Assembly: GCF_001083785.1 (NCBI RefSeq)
Contig: NZ_LAVL01000023.1
Span: 23,292 to 87,291 of the forward strand
Direction: 5' to 3'
DNA length: 64,000 bases
DNA from: Nonomuraea sp. SBT364
Lineage (GTDB): Bacteria; Actinomycetota; Actinomycetes; Streptosporangiales; Streptosporangiaceae
A program made the position numbers and the translations under genes. Below are positions 48,861 through 57,602 of the stretch, in pieces. The first letter of the stretch is position 1; each line of letters opens with the position of its first letter. Under the pieces are notes generated by a model that searched no databases, was not told the origin of the DNA, and saw only the letters and a program-made list of their open reading frames with translations.

Positions 48861-49958
48861 ATGCACGTGCGGGAACTCACCAACCTGCCGACACCCGACT
48901 TCACCTTCGATCCGGGCGTGCCCGGCGCGTGCGTCACGGGGGTGCGGCCTTATCGCGAGGGGACCTTCCGGCTGAACTCCGAGCGGGTGTCCGGCCGGTT
49001 CATCGTGCACAACTACGGCCACGGTGGCGCCGGCATCTCGTTGAGCTGGGGTTGCGCGGCCAAGGTGAAGGACATCGTCCGGCAGTTCCTGACCTCCTCG
49101 CCCGAGACCGAGGTCGCGGTGCTCGGCGCCGGCGTCATGGGCCTGACCGCCGCCACGAGGCTGCTCGAGCTCGGGCTCAAGGTCAAGATCTTCGCGGCCC
49201 GCAAGCCGGTGGACACCACGTCGTTCAAGGCCGGCGGCCAGTGGGCCGTGTCCGTCGTCGAGACCGCCATGAACCAGCAGGACCTGAAGGCGATCATCAA
49301 GACGTCCTACACGACCTTCAAGGACAGCATCGGCAAGGGCTTCGGGGTGCACGAGCGGCCCAACTACTGCCCCAAGCCGGCCGAGGGGCTGGACATGGTG
49401 CTGGACCTCCTGCCCGGCCTGCTGCCGGCCCGCGAGCGGCTGACGCGCCTGCCGTTCCAGAACCATACCCAGCCCGGATTCCTGTATCAGACGCTGCTGG
49501 TCGAGCCGCCCGTCTTCCTCCCTCGGCTGCAACGGGACCTGGAGACGCGCGGCGTCACCATCGTGACCAAGACGTTCGCCACCAAGGCCGACATCCTCGC
49601 GGCGGTGCCAAACAAGATCATCGTCAACTGCACCGGGATGGGCGCGAAGAAGCTGTGGAACGACACGAAGCTGGTCGGGGTCAGAGGCTACCTCGCGATG
49701 TTGCCGGCCCAGCCGGCCCTGCAGTACCTCTACAGCCGCAACGGCTACCTGTTCCCACGCTCCGACCATGTCGTCATCGGCGGCACCCCCGACTGGAACA
49801 AGGAGGACGAGGACCTCAACCCGGCCGAGTGCAAGAAGCTGGTGCGGCTCATCGCCGCCGCGTTCGGCCAGGCGGCGCCCGTGCCGATGCCCGTGAACCA
49901 CATCGACCACCCCTGCAACAGGCGGCTGGTCGACCCCAGGCTCTCCGTCTCCGACTGA
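48861..49958 (+). CDS. D-amino-acid-oxidase-like FAD oxidoreductase in circularly permuted order
   Basis: The protein has 365 residues. D-amino-acid oxidases begin with the FAD-binding GxGxxG and end with a VTG-x-RP ... HNYGHGG-x-G ... LSWGCA block. Here the end block comes first (VTGVRPYREGTFRL, HNYGHGGAGISLSWGCA, residues 25-66) and the GAGVMG dinucleotide fold follows (89-94), then DTTSFKAGGQW. The protein ends exactly where the block would normally start. All key motifs are present, so the enzyme should be active on an amine substrate. It probably forms an operon with the decarboxylase downstream (40-bp gap). Confidence 0.82.
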   Translation: MHVRELTNLPTPDFTFDPGVPGACVTGVRPYREGTFRLNSERVSGRFIVHNYGHGGAGISLSWGCAAKVKDIVRQFLTSSPETEVAVLGAGVMGLTAATRLLELGLKVKIFAARKPVDTTSFKAGGQWAVSVVETAMNQQDLKAIIKTSYTTFKDSIGKGFGVHERPNYCPKPAEGLDMVLDLLPGLLPARERLTRLPFQNHTQPGFLYQTLLVEPPVFLPRLQRDLETRGVTIVTKTFATKADILAAVPNKIIVNCTGMGAKKLWNDTKLVGVRGYLAMLPAQPALQYLYSRNGYLFPRSDHVVIGGTPDWNKEDEDLNPAECKKLVRLIAAAFGQAAPVPMPVNHIDHPCNRRLVDPRLSVSD

Positions 49959-49998
49959 CCGATCTCCCGCCCCGGCGGGCCTGCACTGGAGCGTCATC

Positions 49999-51615
49999 GT
50001 GGCCTTCACCGTCGCCGACTACGTGCTGAAGAGGCTGACCCAGCAGCGAGTCGACACTCTGTTCGGCGTGCCCGCCGCCTACTGCGCCGGGCTGTTCGAC
50101 GCGGCCGGGCGCAACGGCGTCACGACGATCGTCACCGCGAGCGACCTCGAGGCCGGCTACGCGGCCGACGGCTACGCCCGTACCAAGGGGCTCGGCGCGG
50201 TCGCGGTCGCCAACGGCGCCGGCACTCTCAGCATGGTCAACGCCATCGCCGGCGCCTTCGTCGAGCGCAGCCCGGTCGTCGTCGTCAACGGCGGCCCCAA
50301 CGCGGCCAACCTCGCCAACCTCAAGGACTTCGACGTCCTGTTCTCGCACTCGACCGGGCTGCCCGACCACGACCTGAGCACCTACAAGCTGGTCACCGCG
50401 AACGCGGCGCGCGCCGGAACGGCCGCCGCGGTGCCGGGCGTGGTCGACGCCGCGATCGCCACCGCCGTCAAGCGCAAGCGGCCGGTCTACATCGAGATCA
50501 ACAGGGACATCTGGACGGCGACCTGCCCGGCCCCGTCCGGCGCCCTGCCGGTCACCGAACCGCCGGCGGGCACCGAGGAGCAACTCGCCGGCACGATCGT
50601 CGGCCTGGTGCGCGCCGCGACGTCGCCGCTGGTCCTGGTCGGCGTCGAGATTCAGCGCCACGGGCTCGCCGACGAGGTCGCCGACCTGATCGCCAGGCTC
50701 GGTGTGCGCTGGTCCGTCCAGTTGCCGGCCAAGGGTGTGCTGCCCGAGCAGGGCGACGGCTGGGCCGGTGTCTACGCCCCGCCGCACTCGCTGCCCGCCG
50801 TGCAGGCCATCGCGCAGGCCGACCTGCTCGTGATGCTCGGCTGCGTGTTCCCGAGCAGCTACGCCACGCTCATCCGCACCGGCACCAACCGCATCGTCAC
50901 CGCCTATGACGGCAAGGTGAAGATCAAGAACGCCGCCAAGCAGAACGCGCACCTTGACACCCTCGTCGCCGCGCTCGTCACCGAGGCCGCGAAGGCGGCG
51001 CCGCGACCGGTGCCCGCCGCCGCCGATCCGGTCACGCCCACGGCCGCGGGCCCGCTGACCTATCGCCAGGTGTTCGAGCGCATCGGCGCCGCGCTGGACG
51101 CGTCCTGGCTGGTGATCCCCGACACCTTCCTCGGCGTCCACTCGGCCGCCCACCTGCCGATCAAGGGCCGCGACGGCTTCCTGTGCGGGGCCGTGTGGGC
51201 CTCGATCGGACACTCGATGGGGGCGGCGGTCGGGGCGTCGTTCGGCTCAGGCCGCCGCCCGCTGGTCATCTGCGGCGACGGCGGCTTCCACATGACCGCT
51301 CAGGCGCTGTCCACCATGGTCCGCTACGCGCGTGACCCGGTCGTGGTCGTGATCGACAACGGCATCTACGCCTTCGAGCAGTTCCTGCTCGACGCCGACT
51401 ACTTCAGCGATCCCACCACCCAGCCGAAGCCGTACGTCGTCCTCAACCGCTGGGACTTCGTCAAGTTCGCCAACGGGCTCGGCGTGCAGGCGGCCCGGTC
51501 CGTCACCACCGCCGCGGCCTTCGACCAGGCGCTGGCCGCGGCGAAGGCGTCCAACGCACCGGCGCTGATCGTGGCGAAGGTCGGCTCCCGCGACCTGCCC
51601 GCGGAACTCGGCTGA
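49999..51615 (+). CDS. ThDP-dependent 2-oxo acid decarboxylase
   Basis: The protein has 538 residues with the three-domain pyruvate-decarboxylase layout. Catalytic Glu51 lies in TASDLEAGYAADGYAR. The ThDP-Mg motif is GDGGFHMTAQAL ... VVVVIDN (about 424-453). It resembles indolepyruvate/phenylpyruvate decarboxylases more than acetolactate synthase. With the preceding oxidase it would turn an amino acid into a 2-oxo acid and then an aldehyde. The substrate is not readable. GTG start, GGAG nine bases upstream. Confidence 0.85.
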   Translation: MAFTVADYVLKRLTQQRVDTLFGVPAAYCAGLFDAAGRNGVTTIVTASDLEAGYAADGYARTKGLGAVAVANGAGTLSMVNAIAGAFVERSPVVVVNGGPNAANLANLKDFDVLFSHSTGLPDHDLSTYKLVTANAARAGTAAAVPGVVDAAIATAVKRKRPVYIEINRDIWTATCPAPSGALPVTEPPAGTEEQLAGTIVGLVRAATSPLVLVGVEIQRHGLADEVADLIARLGVRWSVQLPAKGVLPEQGDGWAGVYAPPHSLPAVQAIAQADLLVMLGCVFPSSYATLIRTGTNRIVTAYDGKVKIKNAAKQNAHLDTLVAALVTEAAKAAPRPVPAAADPVTPTAAGPLTYRQVFERIGAALDASWLVIPDTFLGVHSAAHLPIKGRDGFLCGAVWASIGHSMGAAVGASFGSGRRPLVICGDGGFHMTAQALSTMVRYARDPVVVVIDNGIYAFEQFLLDADYFSDPTTQPKPYVVLNRWDFVKFANGLGVQAARSVTTAAAFDQALAAAKASNAPALIVAKVGSRDLPAELG

Positions 51616-51788
51616 CCGGCCGGGCGATTCCCGGGAGGCGCCCGTCCGGAAGGGCGCCGGCGCGCCTCCTGCGTCGGGCGGGCAGTCGCGACGAGCACGC
51701 CCGCAACCGTTCATCGATCATCGCTGAACGCCCTCCGGTCAGCCGGTGAAGCCGCGATGAACATCGCGATCCCGTACACACGTGCCCG

Positions 51789-52535
51789 TCACGGCGTCAG
51801 CGACTGGGTGCCCAGGACGAGGGCGAGGGCCAGGCGGTCCGGGTGGTCGATGGTCTTGCGCCTGGACGGGTCGGTCAGGGGCGGCGGGGTCCCGGCGTCC
51901 CAGAGTTCGGCGAAGCGCGGGCTGCCGGCGGCCAGGTCGGCGATCAGGCGTCGCAGGGCCAGGTCAGCGGGGTAGCGCGAGGCCGTCAGGCGCAGGTCGG
52001 CCACGAGCCGGGCCTCGTGCTCGGCCTGTTCGCGCCGGGTGTGCACGACCCGGGACGGCAGGCGGGCGACGTTGCGCCAGACGGCGTTGCGTTCCAGGCC
52101 GCGCCACGTGGTCGTCTCGCCCATGAGCGCGTCGTAGGGCGCGTTGGCCAGCACGAGCGTCCAGCTGGCGTCGTACGCCACCACCGGGGTGTGCGACAGC
52201 CGGTCGAGCAGCCGTTGCACGCTCGGGGGTATCCGCGACGGCACGACGTCCGGGCCGGGCGCGGCGTGCCCGGCGAGCCGGTAGAGCAGGTCGCGTTCGG
52301 AGTCGGACAGGCGCAGCGCCCGGGCCAGCGCCTCCACCACCTGCGCCGACGGCGCGGTCGCGCGCCCCTGCTCCAGACGGGTCAGGTAGTCGGCCGAGAT
52401 CCCGGCGAGCGCGGCCAGCTCCTCACGGCGCAACCCGCCGGCCCGGCGCCGGCGGCCCACCGGCACCCCGGCTTCCCCAGGTGCCATCCGGTCGCGCCAG
52501 CGGCGTACCGTCCGGCCGAACTCCCACGCTTCCAC
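51789..52535 (-). CDS. XRE-family regulator with MmyB-like ligand domain
   Basis: The protein has 248 residues. The HTH is LRREELAALAGISADYLTRL then EQGRATAPSAQVV (30-75). The C-terminal domain (SVQRLLDRLSHTPVVAYDAS ... NAPYDALMG ... NVARLPSRVVHTRREQAE) is the MmyB-like PAS-type ligand domain of actinomycete regulators. Such genes usually sit opposite the short-chain dehydrogenase they control, as here. GTG 52535 is set by the conserved opening and GAGG upstream. Confidence 0.85.
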   Translation of the reverse strand: MEAWEFGRTVRRWRDRMAPGEAGVPVGRRRRAGGLRREELAALAGISADYLTRLEQGRATAPSAQVVEALARALRLSDSERDLLYRLAGHAAPGPDVVPSRIPPSVQRLLDRLSHTPVVAYDASWTLVLANAPYDALMGETTTWRGLERNAVWRNVARLPSRVVHTRREQAEHEARLVADLRLTASRYPADLALRRLIADLAAGSPRFAELWDAGTPPPLTDPSRRKTIDHPDRLALALVLGTQSLTP

Positions 52536-52637
52536 GCGCCTCAGTATGCGCGAGCCCGGACCGGTTGTCCTGGCCCGGGCAGTCCTATGAAAACCGGACG
52601 AGTGGCTGCGGTCGTGACGCTTGCGCAGGCTGGGGCC

Positions 52638-53576
52638 ATGAGCGAACCCGGAACTGTTCTGATCACCGGTCCGACCCGCAATCTGGGCCGCCACGCCGTG
52701 CCGGCCATGGCCGACCGCCCGCACGGGCAGCGGCCCGACCTGCTGCTGGTCGGCCGCGCCGGGCGGGACCTGACCGCGGTCGCCGGCGAGGTCCGCGCGC
52801 GCGGCGCGCGCGTCCGGGAGATCGGCTGCGACCTGTCGCGCCTGGCCGACGTACGTGCCGCCGCAGCCACCGTGCGCGAGCTGCTCGCCACGGGCACGGT
52901 TCGGCCGCTGCGCGCGCTGGTCGCCAACGCCGGCGCCATGTCGGCCGACACGCGGCGGGCCTCGCCCGACGGCTACGAGATGACGTTCGCCGTCAACCAC
53001 CTCGCCCATGCCCAGCTCATCGGCGACCTGCTCGACTCCTTCACCGCCCCGGCGCGGATCGTGCTGCTCGGCTCGAACACCTATCACGCCAACTTCTGGC
53101 GCAAGCTGCTGGGTGTGGCCGGGGCCAGGTGGGCCGACCCCGTCGAACTCGCCCGCCCGGCCACCGGGGAGCTGCCCCCGGGCAGGACCGCCTCCGCCGT
53201 CGCCTACTCCAACGCCAAGCTGGCGATCCTGTACTACGCCCATGAGCTGCAGCGCCGGGCCGGCGCGGGGATCAGCGTGTCGGTGTTCGAACCGGGCTGG
53301 ATGCCCGGCACCGCGCTCGGCCGTGAGGCTCCCGAGGCGCTTCAGGCGGTGGCCTGCGCCCTGGGCCGCGTCCCCGGCGTGTCGACGCCGCGACGCTCGG
53401 GTCCGCTGCTGGCCGCGATGGCCCTCGACGACCAGTGGGCGCACTTGCGCGACGGCGCGTTCGTGGTGAGGTCCCAGCCGGCCGAGGTGCGGCCGGTCGC
53501 CCACGACCGCGACCGGGAGCAGCGCCTGTGGGAGGCGACCGCCGAGCTGTTGAACCGCGCGTGCGCGTCGCAGTAG
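52638..53576 (+). CDS. Short-chain dehydrogenase/reductase (SDR)
   Basis: The protein has 312 residues. The nucleotide site is ITGPTRNLG (a variant of TG-x3-G-x-G), the structural motif is NAGAM, and the catalytic Tyr-Lys pair is in AYSNAKLAI. It is divergent from the MmyB-type regulator, 102 bp apart, and is its probable target. The substrate is unknown; it resembles daunorubicin-C-13 ketoreductase-like or retinol-dehydrogenase-like SDRs. Confidence 0.85.
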   Translation: MSEPGTVLITGPTRNLGRHAVPAMADRPHGQRPDLLLVGRAGRDLTAVAGEVRARGARVREIGCDLSRLADVRAAAATVRELLATGTVRPLRALVANAGAMSADTRRASPDGYEMTFAVNHLAHAQLIGDLLDSFTAPARIVLLGSNTYHANFWRKLLGVAGARWADPVELARPATGELPPGRTASAVAYSNAKLAILYYAHELQRRAGAGISVSVFEPGWMPGTALGREAPEALQAVACALGRVPGVSTPRRSGPLLAAMALDDQWAHLRDGAFVVRSQPAEVRPVAHDRDREQRLWEATAELLNRACASQ

Positions 53577-53580
53577 TACG

Positions 53581-54069
53581 TCATCCGCCACCAGCCTCGG
53601 GGTCGCCGGGGAGGGAGGGCCCGGACTTCTGCAGCCGTACCGGGCCCGGCCCGCTGCCCCGCAGGGCGTCGTCGGGGTTGAGGAGCAGGCAGGCCCTCAT
53701 GGACAGGCAGCCGCACCCGATGCAGCCGGTGAGCTCGTGCTCAAGGCTCTCGATGGCGCGGCGGCGTTCCTCCAGTTGCCTCTTCCACATCCGGGAGACC
53801 CGCTGCCAGTCCTCGTGGGCGGGGGCGCGGTCGGTGGGGAGGGTGGCGAAGACCTCGGCGACGTCCGACAGCGGGATGCCCAGGCGCTTGGCCACGATGA
53901 TCAGGGATATCCGGCGCAGCATGTGCCGGGAGAAGATCCGCTGGTTGCCGGTCCCGCGTTCACTGAAGATCAGACCCTTGCGCTCGTAGAAGTGCAGCGC
54001 GGAAGCGGACACGCCGGTCCGGCGGATGATCTCACCGATCGTGAGGCGGTCGTCCGGACTGGCGCGCAC
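53581..54069 (-). CDS. soxR: Redox-sensitive MerR-family regulator SoxR
   Basis: The protein has 162 residues. The MerR helix-turn-helix (TIGEIIRRTGVSASALHFYE) and dimer helix are followed by CIGCGCLSMRAC, giving Cys116, Cys119, Cys121 and Cys127 in the C-x2-C-x-C-x5-C pattern of the SoxR [2Fe-2S] site. In actinomycetes SoxR senses redox-active antibiotics and turns on exporters. The exporter gene upstream on the same strand carries a SoxR box. Confidence 0.95.
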   Translation of the reverse strand: MRASPDDRLTIGEIIRRTGVSASALHFYERKGLIFSERGTGNQRIFSRHMLRRISLIIVAKRLGIPLSDVAEVFATLPTDRAPAHEDWQRVSRMWKRQLEERRRAIESLEHELTGCIGCGCLSMRACLLLNPDDALRGSGPGPVRLQKSGPSLPGDPEAGGG

Positions 54070-54103
54070 GGCATCTCCCTGCTGCGGTCAGACGGTCCGA
54101 TGG

Positions 54104-55597
54104 TCAGGCGGCCTGCCGGGGCCCGGCCGGGCCCCGGAGGATCAGGACGCCCACGATGACCGACAGTACGAGACAGAGCAGGGCGACGCCGAACTGTGTC
54201 ATCTGCCAGGACCAGGTGAAGGCGTCCAGTTCGGCGGCGGCCCCGGCTCCGGTGGTGACCCGTCCGGCGCTGACGGCGGCGGCGCGGTCCCCGTCTCCCA
54301 GCCTGGTCGCCAGGAGGCCGATGAGCGAGGCGCTGAACGCGGCGATCACGAGCGCCTCGGCGGCCCCGCGCAGGGTGTTGATGAACCCGGCCGCCATGCC
54401 GACGGCGTCGGCCGGGACCAGGGCCATGGCCTGGCCGTCGGTGATGCCGAAGGACGCCCCCATGCCGACGCCGATCAACACCAGCGGTGCCGCGACGGCC
54501 GAGACCGCGTCGCCGGCGTTCAGCCCCGTCAGCCACAGGTTCCCGGCCACGACCAGCGCCAGCGCGACCATGATCAGAAGCCGGGCCGAGACGCCCTTGT
54601 TCACCAGGGTCACCGCGACCATGGGCACGATCAGCACGGGAGCGGTCAGCAACAGCATGGCCACGCCCGCGGCCGCCGGGGAGAGCCCCGCCGCCGCCTG
54701 CAGGTAGGTGGGCAGGAAGACCAGGACGCCGAGGAACCCGATCGAGGTGGTCAGCGTCGCCAGGCTCCACCCCAGGAAACCGCGGTTGGCCACCAGCGAG
54801 GGCGCCAGGACCGGAGCGGCACTGCGCCGCTGCGCGACACCGAAGATCACCAGGGCGGCCAGGCCGGCGATCCCGGTGACCAGGACGAGCGGGTGGGCCC
54901 AGCCGCGTGCGGGCGCCTCCAGGAGCGTGAACATGAGCAGCGCCAGCGCGGCGATGAACAACGCGCTGCCGGCCCGGTCGACGGGACCGGCGCCGCTCGC
55001 GCGGGACTCGCGGGCACGGGTCGCGCCCAGGGCGATCAGCAGGCCGATCACCGTGAAGATCGCGAAACTGCCCCGCCACCCGGTGGCGGTGATCAGCGCG
55101 CCCGACAGGGTGGGACCGATGGCGATGCCGATCCCGGCCATGGTTCCCATCAGCGCGAAGGCCCGGTTACGCGCCGCACCGTCGTAGCTGGAGGCCAGGA
55201 TCGCGCCGCCGGCCGCCATGATTCCCGCCCCTCCGGCGCCGGAGACGATACGGGCGACGTCGGTGACGACGATCTCCGGGCTCAGAGCCGTCGCGAGGAA
55301 CCCGGCCGCGAAGACCAGCGCCGCGACGATGAACACCCGGCGGCGGCCGACCCGGTCGGCGGCCGAGCCCGCCACGAGCGTCATGGCCGCGAAGGCCAGG
55401 TTGTACCCGGCGACCACCCAGTTCAGCGCCGCCCCGGAGACGTCGAGATCACGGCCCATGCTCGGCAGCGCGACCGCGGTCCCCGAGATGGACATCGCCA
55501 CCAGGACGACGCCGACCAGGACCACCGGAAGCGTCAACGGTGACCGCCGGTCCGCCGAGGCCGGGCGCCGAGAGGAATCTGCGGTTGTGGTGTCCAT
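54104..55597 (-). CDS. MFS drug efflux transporter (DHA2/EmrB-like), SoxR-controlled
   Basis: The protein has 497 residues with about 14 membrane segments. Motif A reads GSAADRVGRRRVFI and the motif C region is GIGIAIGPTLSGALI. It should export toxic or redox-active compounds by proton exchange. ATG 55597 is preferred to 55666 because the longer form would include the SoxR box. The promoter is a 19-bp-spacer MerR type. soxR lies 34 bp downstream and may be co-transcribed. Confidence 0.88.
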   Translation of the reverse strand: MDTTTADSSRRPASADRRSPLTLPVVLVGVVLVAMSISGTAVALPSMGRDLDVSGAALNWVVAGYNLAFAAMTLVAGSAADRVGRRRVFIVAALVFAAGFLATALSPEIVVTDVARIVSGAGGAGIMAAGGAILASSYDGAARNRAFALMGTMAGIGIAIGPTLSGALITATGWRGSFAIFTVIGLLIALGATRARESRASGAGPVDRAGSALFIAALALLMFTLLEAPARGWAHPLVLVTGIAGLAALVIFGVAQRRSAAPVLAPSLVANRGFLGWSLATLTTSIGFLGVLVFLPTYLQAAAGLSPAAAGVAMLLLTAPVLIVPMVAVTLVNKGVSARLLIMVALALVVAGNLWLTGLNAGDAVSAVAAPLVLIGVGMGASFGITDGQAMALVPADAVGMAAGFINTLRGAAEALVIAAFSASLIGLLATRLGDGDRAAAVSAGRVTTGAGAAAELDAFTWSWQMTQFGVALLCLVLSVIVGVLILRGPAGPRQAA

Positions 55598-55635
55598 GCT
55601 GTTCGCTCTCTCTGGACTGAAGGTCGACAGCGAAC

Positions 55636-55666
55636 AGCCCACCAGCTCAACCGCGGTTGAGGTCAA
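55636..55666 (-). promoter_or_regulatory. SoxR box in a 19-bp spacer promoter
   Basis: On the minus strand the -35 TTGACC (55666-55661) and -10 TGGGCT (55641-55636) lie exactly 19 bp apart. The perfect palindrome CTCAACCGCGGTTGAG (55646-55661) sits in the spacer and overlaps the -35. This matches SoxR sites (CCTCAA-N6-TTGAGG) and the long spacer of MerR-type promoters. Confidence 0.88.
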
Positions 55667-55721
55667 ATGCCCAGGTCAGCCCGCACGCGCCCGGCATTTT
55701 CGCAGGCCGGACGGCCCCATA

Positions 55722-55739
55722 TTGCACCGAGTGGTGCAA
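55722..55739. promoter_or_regulatory. TetR operator, perfect palindrome TTGCACCGAGTGGTGCAA
   Basis: TTGCACC and GGTGCAA are separated by four bases, 18 bp before the TetR start. A related site precedes the MFS gene downstream. Confidence 0.7.
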
Positions 55740-55757
55740 AACCGGTAGCGTGCCCGT

Positions 55758-56351
55758 ATGGCAAGGCCGAGATCATTCGATGAGGACCGGGTCCTGGACA
55801 CCGCGATGCGCACGTTCTGGGCGAACGGCTACGAGTCGACCTCGACCAGAGATCTGTGCGAGGCGCTCGGCCTGGACCGCAGCAGCGTGTACAACGCCTT
55901 CACCAACAAGCGTGAGTTGTTCAAACGCGCGTTGACCCGCTACATCGACGCCACCACCGCCGACCAGCTGCGCATTCTTGACGATCACACGCTCCCGGCG
56001 ATCGAGCGGATCCGCGCGCTGTTCGCCGGGATCCTCCGGACTGAGGCGGCGAACCGGCGCGACGGCTACGGCCTCGGCTGCCTGACCGTCAACACCACGA
56101 TGGAGCTCGCCGGGCGCGACCCGGAGATCGCCCTGATGCTCGATCGCGACACCGGGCGCAGGGTCGCCGGCCTGAGCGCCGTCATCGAGAGCGGGCAGCG
56201 CGCCGGTGACATCGGCTCCGCCCGCGATCCCGCCGACCTCGCCAGGTTCGTCAACGCCGTGATCGCCGGGATCCGGGTGGCCGCCCAGGGCGGCGCCGGC
56301 GACGCCACCATCGAGGCCATCGCGGCCACGGCCATGGACGCCCTGGCCTGA
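55758..56351 (+). CDS. TetR-family regulator
   Basis: The protein has 197 residues. The HTH lies in STRDLCEALGLDRSSVYNAF (27-46) and the C-terminal part is a TetR_C ligand domain with GYGLGCLTVNT. It should repress itself and the following MFS gene, given matching operators. The inducer is unknown. Related regulators often respond to a reactive or electrophilic compound through the GCL Cys, which is present here. Confidence 0.88.
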   Translation: MARPRSFDEDRVLDTAMRTFWANGYESTSTRDLCEALGLDRSSVYNAFTNKRELFKRALTRYIDATTADQLRILDDHTLPAIERIRALFAGILRTEAANRRDGYGLGCLTVNTTMELAGRDPEIALMLDRDTGRRVAGLSAVIESGQRAGDIGSARDPADLARFVNAVIAGIRVAAQGGAGDATIEAIAATAMDALA

Positions 56352-56375
56352 CCCCTGCTTTTTGGTGCCCGAGTT

Positions 56376-56393
56376 CTACACCGATTGATGCAA
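56376..56393. promoter_or_regulatory. Second TetR operator upstream of the MFS gene
   Basis: CTACACCGATTGATGCAA matches the first operator at 14 of 18 positions. It overlaps the ribosome-binding region of the MFS gene, so binding would block expression. Confidence 0.6.
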
Positions 56394-56405
56394 AAAGGAG
56401 CCCCC

Positions 56406-57602
56406 TTGCCCAGAGCCGTCTATGTCCTGGCCATAGGCATCTTCGCCATGGTGACCAGCGAGTTCGCCGTCGGCGGCCTGATGCCCGAGATGGCGGGCGG
56501 ACTGGGCGTGACCATCTCCCAGATCGGCTACCTGATCACCGCCTTCGCCGTGGCCATGTCGGCGGGCGGGCCGCTGATGACCGTCGCGCTGGTACGGATA
56601 CGCCCGAAACCCGCGCTCATGCTGCTGTTCGCGATCTTCCTGGCGGGCAATGTGCTAGCGGCCGTCGCGCCCTCCTACTCGATCATGATGGTCGCGCGCG
56701 TCATCACCGGCGTCGCCTCCCAGGCGTTCTTCGGGGTCGCCATCTCGGTGGCCGTCCAGCTGAGCCGCCCCGAGGTACGCGGCCGCGCCCTCGCCGTCGT
56801 CCTGAACGGCTTGATGCTCGGCACCCTGCTCGGGCTGCCGCTGTCCACGCTGATCGGCGGGCAGCTCGGCTGGCGCGCCGCCTTCTGGGCCGTCGGCGCC
56901 CTGACCGTCGTCGCCGCCCTCGCCACCATGACGGGCGTTCCCCGGCTCGGGCGCGCCGACGGCGGCAACACCGACTTCCGGCAGGAACTGGCGGTCTTCA
57001 GGAACGACCGGCTGTGGCTGGCGCTGTCGACCAGCACCCTCATCATCGGCGCGACCTTCGCCGCCTTCAGCTATCTCAGCCCGATCCTCACCCAGGTCAC
57101 CGGCTTCACCTCGGGGGCCGTTCCCTTCCTGCTCGTCGCGTACGGCGCGGCCACCGTGATCGGCAACTACCTCGTCGGACGCCTGGCCGACCGACACACC
57201 ATCGGCGTCCTGCTGTCCGGGCTGATCCTCAACACCATCTTCCTGGCCGCATTCGCGGTCTTCGCCCACCTCAGCGTCCCGGCGGTGATCGCCATGCTGG
57301 GCGTCGGGCTGGTCGGCGTGACCATGAACCCGGCGATGGCCGTACGCGTCCAGCGCGCCGGCAACCCCGGGCCGCTGGTCAACACCGTCCACGCCTCGTT
57401 CATCACCCTCGGCGTGATCATCGGCTCGTCGGTCGGCGGGCTGGTCATCGACGGCTTCGGGCTGCGCGCTCCCCTCTGGCTGGGCGTCGCGCTGGCCGTA
57501 CTCGGGCTGGTGTCCCTCCTGCCCGAGCTCGCCCGTACCAGAGCGCGGTCAACGACGGACAGCCCCGCCCTGGACCGCGCCGGAGCCGCCACCCCCCGCT
57601 GA
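56406..57602 (+). CDS. MFS transporter (12-segment, DHA1-like)
   Basis: The protein has 398 residues and about 12 membrane segments. It opens YVLAIGIFAMVTSEFAVGGLM, as in AraJ/YdhP-type sugar or drug exporters. TTG 56406 is chosen because AAAGGAG lies six bases upstream; an in-frame ATG at 56388 lies inside the operator. It is controlled by the TetR gene before it. The 3' end overlaps the opposing hydrolase by 54 bp. Confidence 0.85.
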   Translation: MPRAVYVLAIGIFAMVTSEFAVGGLMPEMAGGLGVTISQIGYLITAFAVAMSAGGPLMTVALVRIRPKPALMLLFAIFLAGNVLAAVAPSYSIMMVARVITGVASQAFFGVAISVAVQLSRPEVRGRALAVVLNGLMLGTLLGLPLSTLIGGQLGWRAAFWAVGALTVVAALATMTGVPRLGRADGGNTDFRQELAVFRNDRLWLALSTSTLIIGATFAAFSYLSPILTQVTGFTSGAVPFLLVAYGAATVIGNYLVGRLADRHTIGVLLSGLILNTIFLAAFAVFAHLSVPAVIAMLGVGLVGVTMNPAMAVRVQRAGNPGPLVNTVHASFITLGVIIGSSVGGLVIDGFGLRAPLWLGVALAVLGLVSLLPELARTRARSTTDSPALDRAGAATPR

